From Lumbricus rubellus (Eukaryota; Annelida; Clitellata; Crassiclitellata; Lumbricidae): a DNA stretch of 64,000 nucleotides. The notes beneath the pieces were generated by a model. It saw nothing but the letters and a program-made list of their open reading frames with translations. It made no database searches and had not been told where the DNA came from. Each line of letters starts with the position of its first letter. Position 1 is the stretch's first letter. The stretch covers positions 40,538,459 to 40,602,458 of the forward strand of contig OX243815.1 of assembly GCA_945859605.1 (NCBI GenBank). Direction: 5' to 3'. The position numbers were made by a program, and so were the translations under genes. Shown piece after piece: positions 1 to 11,622 of the stretch.

Positions 1-1159
1 AATTGCGTCAGACAGACAACTTGTCATCAACGATATTATAAAGACGAGGATGATTACACTGGACAACAGTGATTTGGTTTCCTGAACACTTTCAGTTGTT
101 CCTTATGCAGTTTCTGCTGCTGATCACGAAAATCACCTTGAAATTGTTCCATCACGTAACGTTTTTGAGAAATCTTCAATTTTTATGTTTATTTTCACAT
201 TTTTCAGATATAACGTTATACTAAGCTTCGTGTAACTGAGGTATGTCCAGGCATGCACTTATGAGAGTTTACATAAATGTTTGTCTTGCATAATAAATAA
301 AATTGGGTCTGCTTATGCATTAATGCTGGTTAGAATCTGTCTGCAAAAGTTTTAAGCACTACTAAAACCGCTTCTCTGCATAGGTAGACCCTATAGGCCT
401 ACATGCATATCTCACTGAGGAAGTTGACATCAGTTTGTAGTTTGATGTCGCATTTCCAAAGTTTAGTTTTGTCTACATGTAAGCTTATGCAAGATGCATA
501 ACAAGTTAGCCAGCTTATTTTCAGATAAGCTTTAAACTATAATATATTTTAAGACGGTTGTTGACAGCAGAAATATCTCGCCAGTGTTGCATCAAACGTG
601 ACACATGTAGCCTACGTTTTGCCACATTTGTAGAGAGTAGGCTATGATATATGAGACAATCGCCTGGAAGCACTAAAGGATGTTGTGGGGAATTTTCTTG
701 GTAACAATAGAACTCCAAATTGCACGAAACTGGGCAACAAAATCTTACAGCATACTGGCATGAAATGCAGCATATCACTTAAGATTCACATCTTGCATTT
801 CCACTTGAACTTCTTCCCAAGTTCCCCACAAATCTAGCGATGAACACCAGGAAATTGCCACAGTGCAAAAACGGTATAAGGGAAACAGGAATCCAGCAGT
901 GTTGTCTGACAATTGTTTGACACTGCAGCGAGATGTGCGGACAAAGAATAGGCCTACAAACGTAAATAAGCATCAAATCATTTTATACCTACGTAACTTT
1001 AGCAGCATCTTATTGTACATGTGCAACTGAACAGGGAATAACTAGCAAAAACTTTAATTCATGTTTCTCAACATTTCTAAGTGACACAGTCATCATCAGG
1101 ACCCAATATTATGAGGAAGAACTGTTCTAAAGATTTGTTTTCCAATGAAACTAAATTAT
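1..1159. other. Intergenic DNA, no gene seen
   Basis: AT-rich sequence with short open frames only. None has a recognisable domain or splice-flanked coding character. Two copies of the TAGGCCTA octamer occur (about 394 and 951). Confidence 0.6.
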
Positions 1160-1660
1160 TGTATATTGCAAATGTATGCAATAAACGAGCATTTCAGTTA
1201 AACTCTTGCATGCCGTTTTACTCAAAAACCTTACGTGATACAAAAATTCTGAGAACACCAGCGTGTTCAGCACGTCAACTTGTATAAAAAACAATCAAAG
1301 TTTTTTCCGAAATCCAAAAAAATTAATTTATAGTATATTTAAATATATGCAATATAAAAGTATTTAAATTAAAATCTTGCATATTGTTTTTCTCAAAAAC
1401 CTTAGGTGATACAACAATTCTGAGCACACCATCGTGTTCAGCACGTCAAGTTCTATATAAAACTGTCAAAGTTTTTTCAGAAATAAAAAATAATAATTTA
1501 TAGTATATTTAAATATATGCAATTATATGAGTATTTAAGTTAAATCTTGCATATTGTTTTTCTCAAAAACCTTACGTGATACAACAATTCTGAGCACACC
1601 ATCGTGTTCAGCACGTCAAGTTCTATATAAAACCGTCAAAGTTTTTTCGGAAATCAAAAA
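1160..1660. repeat. Tandem repeat, about 170-bp unit, nearly three copies
   Basis: The word CTTGCA/CTTGC followed by a CTCAAAAACCTTA-G/C-GTGATACAA core recurs at about 1205, 1376 and 1546, a 170-171-bp period. Each unit also carries GTGTTCAGCACGTCAA and, where the copy is complete, TATAGTATATTTAAATATATG. Copies 2 and 3 are closer to each other than to copy 1. The unit length is nucleosome/satellite-like. No coding function is supported. Confidence 0.85.
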
Positions 1661-1917
1661 AAAGTTAAAATTTGTTGTCCAGTGTTATATATCGCACATG
1701 TGTACAACTGTACATCATTGTACTTTAATACAATCACTTGTCACTATAGTTAATATTTGCGTTTGTATTGTATACTTTAATACAGACGTACGATATGCTC
1801 GATCAGTGTTTTTAATTAATATCAACACACGCTGACTATAATTGTCAGCAACAGTATATCGCAACATGACTATTGTTACAAAAGTATCATGAAAATGAAC
1901 ATGTATGCATTAATGTG

Positions 1918-2134
1918 TGGCGCGGTGGTATAGTGGTGGCGTCACTGGCGTCGTTGCCTTGAAACCGGAAGGTTCGAGGTTCGAATCCACCTCGCCGCGT
2001 TAGGACCTTGGGCAAGTCCTTCACTCACAATTGCTCAGCGCTTCGGCGTGAAACTTCGATGCAGTGTCCGCTCTGCATTCGTGAGCGCCTCTGAGTATAG
2101 AATGAGCTTGAAGGGGCGCTATAACAAGTGCACA
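1918..2134 (+). mobile_element. tRNA-derived SINE, family 1, full-length copy
   Basis: It begins with a tRNA-like head (GGCGCGGTGGTATAGTGG, A-box-like) and a B-box GGTTCGAATCC near 1980. A body with CTCACAATTGCTCAGCGC follows, then a 3' end with GAGCGCCTCTGAGTA and a GGGGCGCTATAACAAGTGCA tail. A near-identical copy lies at 21554-21778 and inverted copies at 29963-30180 and 41833-42023. The tail passes directly into a CATA array. It is probably a Pol III-type retroposon and not a functional tRNA, because no cloverleaf is intact. Confidence 0.85.
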
Positions 2135-2178
2135 TACATACATACATACATACATACATACATACATACATACATACA
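2131..2178. repeat. (CATA)n microsatellite at SINE tail
   Basis: About 12 CATA units continue directly from the SINE 3' end, which suggests that the retroposon tail gave rise to the array. Confidence 0.9.
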
Positions 2179-2179
2179 A

Positions 2180-2806
2180 ACAAATGTCATTCTTTTAATC
2201 ATTCACCCCACAGGCACGAGTCTATCCCTTTATCTTTTCATTCATCCCTCAATCACCCATCCAACCACCCATTCACCTATCCATTCATCCGTCGTATGTG
2301 CCATTCATTTCACATCCATCCATCCAGCCAGCCAGCCATCCAGCCATCAATGGAGCCTTTCATCATCATTTATTGGGGTTTTAAAATTTATTTCCAGATA
2401 TGCGTGTATACCGCAGATGACATTTTCAAAGAAGCTAATGAATGTCACAGACCAAACAGAATTTTACTCGAAGACATCATCTCGTGGGGTCCACTTGAAC
2501 ATCAGAAAAGTGATTCTTCATTAACTGTATATACTACATGCATATGTCAAAGACATGTGTTTTCGATACTTTCTTTCTTTCATGCTGTGACACTGAGAGG
2601 AAAAGACACACAAAGACAGATACAGAGACATACAGACAGGCAGAGAGAGACAGACAAGAGACCTGTTTAAAGTATCTTTAGTTGACACATAACTTTCAGA
2701 TGCTATAGCGATCGAATCCATAATGACGCCGACATTTCTCTCAGCGTGTCACTTATATTATATGACACCCGTAATTATGATTTATTTGAGCAAACCTTAA
2801 GTACTG

Positions 2807-2837
<31 letters not shown>

Positions 2838-3070
2838 ATAAAATATAATGTGTATATGACTAAACACGTGGATATATGCTACATGTATAATTATGTACGT
2901 ATTTATGTATGCACTTAAATAAACATTTAAATATCAGTTTTGTCAACATGTCATGCATGCAAAATATCCGTGTATACATTTATAGTGAACCCTATAATAA
3001 CTATGGATGTATATTGCGCATTCTCATAATCAAGTGCAGCAAAACTCATATATATATAGTTATAATCATG

Positions 3071-3106
<36 letters not shown>

Positions 3107-3225
3107 AGTGTGTGTGCAATATGTACGTGCCTGTCTGCCTGCCTGTCTGCCTGCCTGCCTGCCTGCCTGCCTGTCCGTCTGTCCGTCTGTCTGTCTCTAT
3201 ATCTGGTTTTCATTTACCATAAATG
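2180..3225. repeat. Intergenic DNA with several microsatellites
   Basis: CATC-rich tract at 2235-2350, GACA/GAGA tract at 2600-2660, (TA)n at 2806-2831 and 3072-3103, and (CTGC)n/(CTGT)n at 3128-3200. Open frames here only read through the repeats. No gene seen. Confidence 0.75.
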
Positions 3226-3527
3226 TTAATGGCGCAACAAGTCATGTGACTCTAACTTCCGGTGTCTCAGCATCTCTCCCTTCGACGGGGGTGGAGATGG
3301 GGTGCCACCCTCCCCCCCCCATGCATCTCCTGTCGTCCCTGCCCCTCCCGCTCTTTGCAGCAGCAGCAGCAGCCACCGCCTGCTCCTTCCCCGTCTCCTC
3401 AGCAGCTGCTCCGCCCTTCCCGCATCTCTCATCACCCCCGCGGCTTGCGACGGAGAGGCAGAGAGAAGGATGGATGGTGTAACGCCGAGTCATCTACAAG
3501 AGCAGCAGCAGCAGCAGTCGGGGTTGC

Positions 3528-3559
<32 letters not shown>

Positions 3560-3740
3560 ATGTGGATGATGTATGTCGCGCCTGCATCGTCCTGGCATCA
3601 GTCTCAGAGACCGACGCTATACGGTTCCACGGGATAGGGTACGATTGCATCGGGTGCCGCAAGTTTCGGCTGAGACATGCATTTAGAAGTGGACGGGAGG
3701 ATGAGGCAGAGGAAGAAGTTGATGATGGCAACTATTAGTA
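3226..3740. other. GC-rich block with CAG/CTG tracts
   Basis: More GC-rich than its surroundings, with CAG runs (3358-3375, 3502-3516) and a CTG run (3523-3558). It starts with an ETS-like ACTTCCGG word near 3253. Open frames on both strands are low-complexity. It could be a promoter/CpG-rich island or an untranslated exon, but no gene can be assigned. Confidence 0.4.
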
Positions 3741-3744
3741 AGAG

Positions 3745-3895
3745 AATAGTAGTCGGATGATGCTGATGACGATTACGATGATAATGGTGATGACGATGAC
3801 GATGACGGCGACGACGACGACGATGATGACGATGACGATGATGATGATGATGATGATGACGACGACGACGACGATGATGATGATAATGATTATAA
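3745..3895. repeat. GAT/GAC trinucleotide array
   Basis: Degenerate GATGATGAC repeats. The Asp- or His-rich frames across them are artefacts of the repeat. Confidence 0.9.
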
Positions 3896-5779
3896 AAATG
3901 TTGAGGAGGAGGAAGAGGAGGGGGTGATGAATCAACTAAATCGATCACTTGTCTCTGAATGTGCGTCTGTCATTGTCAAGGCGCCCTTGTAGCAGCGTAT
4001 AGCTGTGTTATGGCGCCATAGAAATTGTCGTCATTACATTACATTACATTACATTACATTACAAAGTAACTGCAGCAGGAGATATGAATTACTTTCGTAT
4101 ATAGTTCGAATTCAAGGTGAATAGCATTTGATAGCACGCAAATACTTTACAAATATTGAGCAAACGCATGTAGGCTATAATTTATACAGTGCTGTGAATC
4201 CTACAGATGTTTAAAACTACAAGAAAATCGAACAAAGCGTTGTTTTATCTTTAAAAATAAAGCATTTAAAAAAGGATAGAAATGGAACACGGAAAATAAT
4301 TTCGAGAACTTTGGACTTTGTTGCATCTTGTACCACAGTTTAAAATTAAAACTGTGTTTACGCAATTTAATTTAATCAGCAAGCAAATAGGCTATCACAA
4401 CTTTATAGCACGTGCACATGAAGTTAGACCTTAGAATATTATTATCTAAAGTGCGGAGACACCGTATGCGAAGTATCAGTTGAAAATCAAAATTAAGAAA
4501 AAGCGAACAAGTAAATAAGTACGAGACGAGAAATAAAAAAAACAGGATTTTTTAAACAATGCTTTGAATGACAGAGCGAATGAAGGAGGGAAAAGAGACA
4601 AAGAGAGAGAGAAAAATAGAGAGGCGGAGAAGCAGAGAAACGAGGATAGAGAATAGAGACTTGAGAAGGCAGAGAAGGATATAAATACATGTAGATCTAT
4701 AAAGAACGCAAACGAGAGAAGAAGAGAAAAAGAAAAAAATGGATCATATGGATAATACGCGAGAGAAAGTGAAAAGTTACAAAGGTATTTCTTAGTTATG
4801 AGAGATTGGGCCTGCAGGTATAGGCCTAGGCCTATACACGTATAAGACTATAATTATAGTCGAAACTTACTCACTCTGCATGGACCCGTTGCGATTAAAA
4901 AGAGCTGGACGCTTAACATTGAACTCAAATTGGTGTCAATTCTTAATTCTCTGGTGACTCAATGGTTCCAATGACTCTCTAATTACACCGATAATTGTCA
5001 TTAGCAACGCGCCTCTGATCCTTATCCCACTCGTTGAGATTTATCTCTTCCCTTTAAGACCCTAAACCACCCCATAAGACACCCTCCCATGCAGTCCCCT
5101 CCCTTCCATTCCCTTCAACTGCAGCACATGTAGAGGGCGGCAAAGCGCCACCGAGCGGCTGGTAGGAGTCATTAATTTTGTAAAATGTCGTCTGCTTTCC
5201 ATCATTGTCGTCTGCTTCGGATGGAGACAGGAAATTCCAGACAAAGATGGAATGTATCTCTCTTCCATTCGAAATCTCATTCAGAACTTTTCTAAAACGA
5301 TGCAGTTGGTATAGCCTGAAAGAACCGTGTAACATAATTATTCTGTTGTGATAACTTCTAAAGAACTTTTATACAAAGTTGTATATACTAAAAAAGCAAC
5401 ACAAACAAAACACAGCAGTGACGTCATTATAACATCATTATTGTGACTGGAACTGTTATATTTTCACGAATGTTAGACAAACATGTCATGATTAAAATGT
5501 TGTTTGAATTGTAAAAATCGATGAATATTTACTATTTATTTTCATATTTACAAAATAGGTCCCTTTTTCCGGACACAGTGTATATATGACCCTGTTGATG
5601 ACTCTTGTATACCATTGGTCCAATACCATCAGACTATAACTATCACTGGAAATAGCTTAGAACGATACCAACATTTACGCGAACCCGTTAAAGGCTCTAC
5701 ATAAGCAGTCGAATACGTTTAGCGTTGGTTTGCATGATTTCATTGAAATCAGCTGAGCTGGTATAATGAAATAATCACG
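3896..5779. other. Intergenic DNA, no gene seen
   Basis: Contains a short ATTAC pentamer run (about 4034-4062) and a purine-rich GAGA stretch (about 4570-4740). 4960-5045 is a moderately complex TAATTA/GATA-site-bearing stretch. No coding exon could be supported. Confidence 0.5.
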
Positions 5780-5965
5780 TCCCAGCAGCGGCCGACCGCT
5801 TTCTCGACTTCTTCTCGCATCCTCCCTGCAGCGCTACGCTGGGTCGCTGGCCGAGCCTTGCCGTCGGCGGGCGCCTCTGATGTTGCGGGCCTCAGCAGCG
5901 GGGGTCTAAAATATCCGTCGCCCCCGGGGTGGGGTGGGGGTCGGGCAGCGCAGATTGTAACCGTT
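5780..5965. other. GC-rich island
   Basis: Short GC-rich, CpG-containing segment in an AT-rich setting, with repeated CAGCAGCGG words. Possibly regulatory. No coding or RNA feature recognised. Confidence 0.3.
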
Positions 5966-6124
5966 ATAACCGGTTCTCCACCCTGTGCCATATTTGGTGA
6001 TTGATGGTTGGCTTTCTGTATGAAGCGCGGCGTTTGTTTGAATTTACCCCATTCTGCAATCTGCAGGCTCATGGGGCTCCCCATCAAATGGAGGAATCAT
6101 CTGTTTCCCCCATTCAGTTGGTCT

Positions 6125-6210
6125 GCTGGTTTTTGATTAGATTGATATGATATAGCTCGTGCACGATCTTATCTGATAAATCTGTTTTGATCTGATATCA
6201 AAGTTGTTTA
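6125..6210. promoter_or_regulatory. Candidate GATA-site cluster
   Basis: Back-to-back GATA sites in CTTATCTGATAAATC (about 6168-6182), a second GATCTGATATCAAAG nearby and several GATA words upstream at 6139-6155. This is motif density only. No conservation data are available. Confidence 0.25.
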
Positions 6211-6338
6211 TTTTCTCAGCCACTTTATGCAGCGCCTGTTCAGGCAACAAAGAGGAAAGCGCTAAAACTCCCCCCCAAGATTATCTGTGATCACCTGTTC
6301 ATGCACTATATAAGTATGTGTGTATATATATGTGTGTG

Positions 6339-6661
6339 CAGTGGCGGATCCAGAACTGTTTCAAGGGGGGGCCAAAATCTTAGATCTTGGATGGGAAAAA
6401 ATGTTTTTGTTAGTCATTTGCCAAAATTTTTTTCGAGAAAATCATACCATTTCATCCGCCAAAAAGTTGATGACCTTTTTTTTAGTCCCCAACTTGAAAA
6501 CTGAACGGGGGACAATTTTCCGAATAGGGGGGGGCCAATTTCCATTACACCCATATTTGTATTGCTAATTTCAGACCAAATGGAGGGGGGCCACGTCCCA
6601 TGGCAGTTTTCCATGGGGCGGGGGGGCCATGGCCGGAATGGCCCTCCTGGATCCGCCCCTG
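6339..6661 (-). mobile_element. hAT-like MITE, copy 1
   Basis: Terminal inverted repeats CAGTGGCGGATCCAG (left) and CTGGATCCGCCCCTG (right). An 8-bp TGTGTGTG occurs on both sides, although here it lies in a GT microsatellite and is therefore ambiguous. The interior matches the copies at 15529-15928 and 60962-61272, in inverted orientation relative to both. Short internal frames are not a transposase, so this is a non-autonomous element. Confidence 0.85.
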
Positions 6662-6683
6662 TGTGTGTGTTTGTGTGTGTGTT

Positions 6684-6714
<31 letters not shown>

Positions 6715-6722
6715 GTGTTGGG
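6662..6722. repeat. (GT)n microsatellite
   Basis: GTGTGTTT-interrupted dinucleotide run immediately right of the MITE. It probably existed before the insertion, since GT repeat also lies on the left side. Confidence 0.9.
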
Positions 6723-7195
6723 TGTGTAAACCTGTTTATGCCATATGTTATAATAGATATAATGGATCATGAAGTATTGGATATAAAATACTCATGATAC
6801 ATTAAAATTTATCTTTTGGCATGCATCTATAGTATATACAAACAATGCCACTTCATAAAGAACATCACATATAATATACATCTATATATTGAAATGCAAT
6901 ATTATTGCAAGTGAAGGACTTGTCGAGTGTGCGTAACATGCATGTAAAATGTGTACATATACAAATATTATACATAAAGCATAATATTTATATGTGTGCA
7001 ACAGTTGTACACACTGAATACAGTATGTGCTCAACGTGTATACATACAAAATACCGAGCAACATGTATGCATGCAGAATACAGAATATGTACAACATGTG
7101 TACATGTACAATGTACATACATGATGCGTGTCTGTCTTTAAACCTTATCAGTGTACAATTGTACACACATCTGAGAACCGTTGAAATCCATGTCA
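6723..7195. other. AT-rich intergenic DNA
   Basis: Rich in ACATGTACA/TGTACA words. No gene seen. Confidence 0.5.
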
Positions 7196-7480
7196 TCTCA
7201 GCGGCCTGGCTTATAAGAGCGCCGCAGCAAGATCAAGCTCCACATCTCCGTTCAAGTCGCCAGGGAGTCATTAGACGACCATAGAGGTCGAACCCGGGGG
7301 GCGTCAATCAGACAATTAACCGGACCTGTTTGCCCCCTCACCCCCCGATCTCACTAGGGCATGGACGATAACGACCCGGCCAATTAACGACGCTGAAGAA
7401 AGACGGTTGTAACCAGTCTCAAAAGATTTAATTAGTGCGCTTAATTAGCGCGACCTGCGGACTACAGTAGGGAGATTGTT
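7196..7480. promoter_or_regulatory. Candidate conserved non-coding/enhancer-like block
   Basis: Complex, non-repetitive, higher-GC segment with a cluster of homeodomain-type cores: CAATTAACC near 7313, CCAATTAACG near 7380, and the near-symmetric TTTAATTAGTGCGC / TTAATTAGCGCG pair at 7427-7452. It lies upstream of the putative COUP-TF leader exon, where developmental enhancers would be expected. Inference from motif density only. Confidence 0.3.
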
Positions 7481-9107
7481 TTCCTAATGCTCCGAAAACG
7501 CCATGCATGTGAGGAGAAGTTGGAGAACTAGTCATGGTTGAGAAATTGGCGAGAATTTTCCATGTGTTCAACGCGGAGAAGAGCAACGAAAAGATTGCAG
7601 TTTATGTATATAAGAGAATCATTTATGATCTACGTGTTTGCGAGTGTCAACCTGCAGTGAGAAATTTTCCAGTTAATAAACAATGGGCCTAATTACTTAC
7701 TTGGATTACGTTCCCTGTAAATATGTCTAACGAGTGAGTAGTGGAGTAATGTAGTTAGTTATCTATTATAGTCATCATGCAATAACGTGTGTATATATAG
7801 CCTAACCCTTAATCCGTAAAAGTGCTATGTCTACATTATAACCTAAATTAAATTTGGTGTAATTGAAGATATATACTAACTTAGCTACCACTGCAGGCAA
7901 ACAATTAGCAGCACAACTATATAAAAGTGGCCGTCGTCATACAGTGGGTCGTAACCGCACTTTCATCACCTCAAATGTTTCTCCACTTTTTCAATTTCCT
8001 ATAGAGTTCAGATACTTTACTAGTCCGCAACTGTTCTACTTTGTGGCGTGCATGGAACTGCGCTCATCATCAACCATGGTTCCGTATAACTTGGATTTGA
8101 ACCCCATTGTCTGCAGTGACAATTCGATGCGCTAACCACTCAACCAAATATCGACAACAGCAAAACCGTTGTCCATCTGTTCGCATCACAAACTATAGCC
8201 GCTAACTCTTCATCATCACTTGATATGAATGCCGTCGATATGAATGCCTCTCTTAATTCCCTCCGGGCGACTGCAGGCTTCCGATTGCAAACACAGATAT
8301 ACGGATCATGATCTTATCTGATCCATCACTGTAGATTCAATGCTGCAGTCAAAGCGAATGCATGTATGGTTAACTTATATAGCGCTTCAACAATGATCGC
8401 TCAATAAACACCGATAACGGGTTTCACTTTCCTTCGACTCAAGCAGCTGCAGCTTATAGAAAGAATCGGTTAAACAGCCACTGAAGAAAGCCGAACCATA
8501 AAACTTAAATAAACAAGATCAGATCAAGTATACTATAGAAGGTGGTTCTGCAGGATTTGTTGTATAGACTATATGTGTTGAAGTTGGGAAAACTAATGTG
8601 GCCAGGACGATGCAAATATTAAGTGTGCTGCATGGCATTGGTGTCTGTTGCTTGAAAAATCTAATGTGACTATAAGAACCGTTACGGTAAGTGTTTATGA
8701 AGTGTTATGTGTGTTGTGTGCTATATGCCTCAAGTCTCCGTATAATATTATTCTCTCTAAAAATCGGACTTGAACCTCTGTACTGTATAGCCTACAGTTA
8801 TTGTTTTATAGGACACAGCGCTCGTGAATAAGCTGGTGCCCTGTGCTGTGCTTTATAGCATTAATTGACCGTTTATATATACACATGCAAGGCCAGAATC
8901 TTCTTCGTTGTAACAAAATTTGGATCGATTATCGAAATTTCGGAAAATATCACATCTTTTTTGCAAAATGAAAGCATTCAAAAAGATCTAATTAACTTTC
9001 AGAAGATATAGATTGACGAATGATTAATTAATTAGACTATGTCTTAAAAGTAAATAATTGCCTTTGGAGATTCAAAAATTTTAATCATTAGAATTAGTAA
9101 CGACATC
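7481..9107. other. Intergenic DNA, no gene seen
   Basis: AT-rich, no long open frame with recognisable content and no clear repeat structure. Confidence 0.5.
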
Positions 9108-9390
9108 CAGGGGTGGGTCCATACTGCATGGGGGCCCAATTCAGCCATGGTCAGAGATTTTCAGAGAACGTGCCCACACCCCAACCCCATCAGCAATCGA
9201 GACTTTCTATAATTATTAATGCATCCGCGGAAAAGGCAAGGACAGAGAAAATGTAGCTTATTATGACTAAAAAAGATCAACATAATATGCCTAACCGCGG
9301 AGTTGACCGCGGGTTTTAGAAATTTTCGGAGAAAGTCTTAAAAAGGTGAAATTTTGGTCCACCCTTCCAAAATTTCTGTCACCGCCCCTG
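9108..9390. mobile_element. Degraded hAT-like MITE, second family
   Basis: Ends are CAGGGGTGGGTCC and GTCACCGCCCCTG, inverted. The flanking octamers ACGACATC and GCAACATC match at 6 of 8 positions, a decayed 8-bp target duplication. No transposase. Confidence 0.6.
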
Positions 9391-10450
9391 GCAACATCTA
9401 TGGTTGAGAGCAACGACCTTATATATATTACTAGACGGAGCTTTCCATGTTAAGCTGCCCGGTGACGTCGATGCAGCGTAGACCAGACCAGAAAAGACCA
9501 AAACACAAGAATTCATGCGAGGTATTAACTGCGGAGCTACAGCGTATTTAAATTAAACGGTCGTTGATGTAAACAAGCGCACATCGTTTGGTTGCCGAAA
9601 ATTCGTTGATTCATCCTATAAACTGCACTAAATTTCGATTATTATCAGAGTTTAATTTTAAAATTCTTTACATCCGTACGCAGCGAAATATTTTTGCCTG
9701 TACCGTTTGGTTTTACTTTTGGCCGCAGCAAATCTTTCATAACCGCCATTTTTTTTACCTCGCAAGATACCTCAGCAGAAACCACGTGATCCCATCGGCC
9801 TGGTTGAGAGTGTATAGGCCTATGCAATACCTTATAAATTTAGAGTTATCGGTTACAAATTATTGTTTTGAATACTATCGTATATATATATAGCCATGCA
9901 GAATGATCGCATGTTCAAGTATACATAGTAGCCGATGTGCGCCGTATTGTCTGGTGTTTAGAAAACTAGGTGGCCGCCGAATATTGATAAAGCACCAACT
10001 TGACTTTCATTGACTTCTACATGTATAATACAACATCCAGGCATGCACTTAAAAATCTCTGACAAATTAACTTGACGTCATTAGCGGTAACAATCATTGT
10101 TAATAATCGTTTCGCGGACCTTATTAATTGACCTATAGACAATGTCCAAATAAAACTGTGCTTTTGTGATTGTTGTAGCGCCATGATTTGTTCCAAACAC
10201 AATTACCCGTGCACCAACACCCTCATCCCTATCCAGGTTTGAGACTATAACTTGGGCATCAAAAAGGTGATTTCCGCTCACGTTGCAATGAGCCAATAAT
10301 AATTATTGCTTTCAGGATGCGCGCGTTAAAGACGTTAAGACCGACTACAGGACACTTGACCGCTCTTGAAATATATACGGCTGAAAAGTTTGAACACAAT
10401 AATAAAAGTCGTGTTGCAGTCGTGTCAAGCTGATCATGCATGTTCTGTCC
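9391..10450. other. Intergenic DNA, no gene seen
   Basis: AT-rich. A segment with an ACCACGTGATCCCATCGGCC word at about 9779-9800 recurs inverted near 22845-22870, so part of this is an interspersed repeat. Confidence 0.5.
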
Positions 10451-10452
10451 CT

Positions 10453-10602
10453 CAGTCAGTCAGTCAGTCAGTCAGTCAGTCAGTCAGTCAGTCAGTCAGT
10501 CAGTCAGTCAGTCAGTCAGTCAGTCAGTCAGTCAGTCAGTCAGTCAGTCAGTCAGTCAGTCAGTCAGTCAGTCAGTCAGTCAGTCAGTCAGTCAGTCAGT
10601 CA
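10453..10602. repeat. (CAGT)n microsatellite
   Basis: About 37 uninterrupted CAGT/TCAG units. The Ser-Gln-Val frames are repeat artefacts. Confidence 0.95.
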
Positions 10603-10774
10603 GCCAATCCTTGCTGTCTGTCTTTGCTATCTCGGATTATAAAGCGACAGTAATAATGGACTTCATCCTCCTTCTCCTCTGATCTGTGACTCGGTCTCCC
10701 ATGCAGTGTGAGTCAGATATTCAACCCCGCAGAGGAATCGAATGAGTCGCTCTTCTTTCTCCACTGCATGGCAG

Positions 10775-10862
10775 AGACAGACAGACAGACAGACACAGAG
10801 ACAGACAGACAGACAGAGACAGATAGACAGGAAGAGGGACAGAGACAAAGACACAGACAGAC
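10775..10862. repeat. GACA/GAGACA microsatellite
   Basis: Degenerate ACAG/ACAGAG tract. It is followed at 10965-11035 by a CCTCCTTCT polypyrimidine tract. Confidence 0.85.
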
Positions 10863-11039
10863 AGATCTTCGACTTGCGGTGGCTGACGACTCAACGCAGT
10901 CTGGTCTGTAATTCCTTTACAGTTTCTCAAGTGCCACACAAAGTGGAATTCGCTGATAAGGAAGGTCGCCCTCCTCCTCCTTTTCCTCCTCCTTCTCCTA
11001 CTTTTCCTCCTCCTTCTCCTTCTTTTCCGCCCCCTTCCT

Positions 11040-11160
11040 CCCGCTCCACAGCCCGACTGAGACCGCCTTCGTTAGCGCAGACCGCCTGCTTACTCATTGG
11101 CCGACCGCCGGTGTGATTGGCACCTGTCATTTCCGCCGTTGGATTTACGCGCGCTCAAGT
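11040..11160 (+). promoter_or_regulatory. Candidate promoter with inverted CCAAT boxes
   Basis: GC-rich segment with three ATTGG cores (CTCATTGGCC at about 11093, GTGATTGGCAC near 11115, and GTCGGTTGGGG near 11173 as a weaker version). It precedes a long non-repetitive transcribed-looking segment that ends in a strong splice donor at 12605. Proposed as the COUP-TF promoter by position and composition. The transcription start cannot be fixed from sequence. Confidence 0.3.
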
Positions 11161-11573
11161 ATCAAGTGCCCGGTCGGTTGGGGCTGGCGCGGTCTGGACA
11201 GAAATGCGCTCATCATAGTCCTCCTATAGACACGGTCGAAAGTAGAGAGAGTGTGTGTGAGAGGCAAGAGTTTTTGAGCGGCTTCTTGAGTATTATGCCT
11301 TCACGTGGTCTGTTATGACATTCGACGTGTATACATAGTGGCGTTTTCTTAGGCTCTTCTTCTTCTTCTTTCGTTCGGCGGCTCATTCTTCTTCTTCTGA
11401 CTGCGGCTGGCTCTCCTGCTTCCACTCGTGTCGACGATCCAGGCAGGACTCGTTTTTGCCGCTGCAGCAGCAGCAGCAACTATCTGCGGAGTATCACCTG
11501 TGCGCACTGCTTGTCGGAATGGGAGCACTCTGTTGATGCACGTGTTCAGTTTACATAGACGTGCTCAGTGTTC

Positions 11574-11622
11574 CTTATCTCGTGTTTCTTATCTCGTGTT
11601 CCTTATCTCGTGTACCTTATCT
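11574..11622 (+). promoter_or_regulatory. Four GATA-type sites at exact 14-bp spacing
   Basis: CTTATCT (AGATAAG on the other strand) occurs at 11574, 11588, 11602 and 11616, each followed by CGTGT. The sequence is a 14-bp tandem repeat and may be a homotypic GATA cluster near the presumed COUP-TF promoter. Confidence 0.5.

Noticed and set aside
1918..2000. Possible functional tRNA gene (A- and B-box-like words)
   Set aside because: No acceptor stem or cloverleaf can be paired, and the unit continues into a repeated body and tail, so it is a SINE.
3540..3700. CX2C...CX2C pattern (CRAC ... YDCIGCRKF) reminiscent of a nuclear-receptor zinc finger
   Set aside because: Spacing between the pairs is 20 residues rather than 13, there is no second finger, and the surrounding frame is low-complexity.
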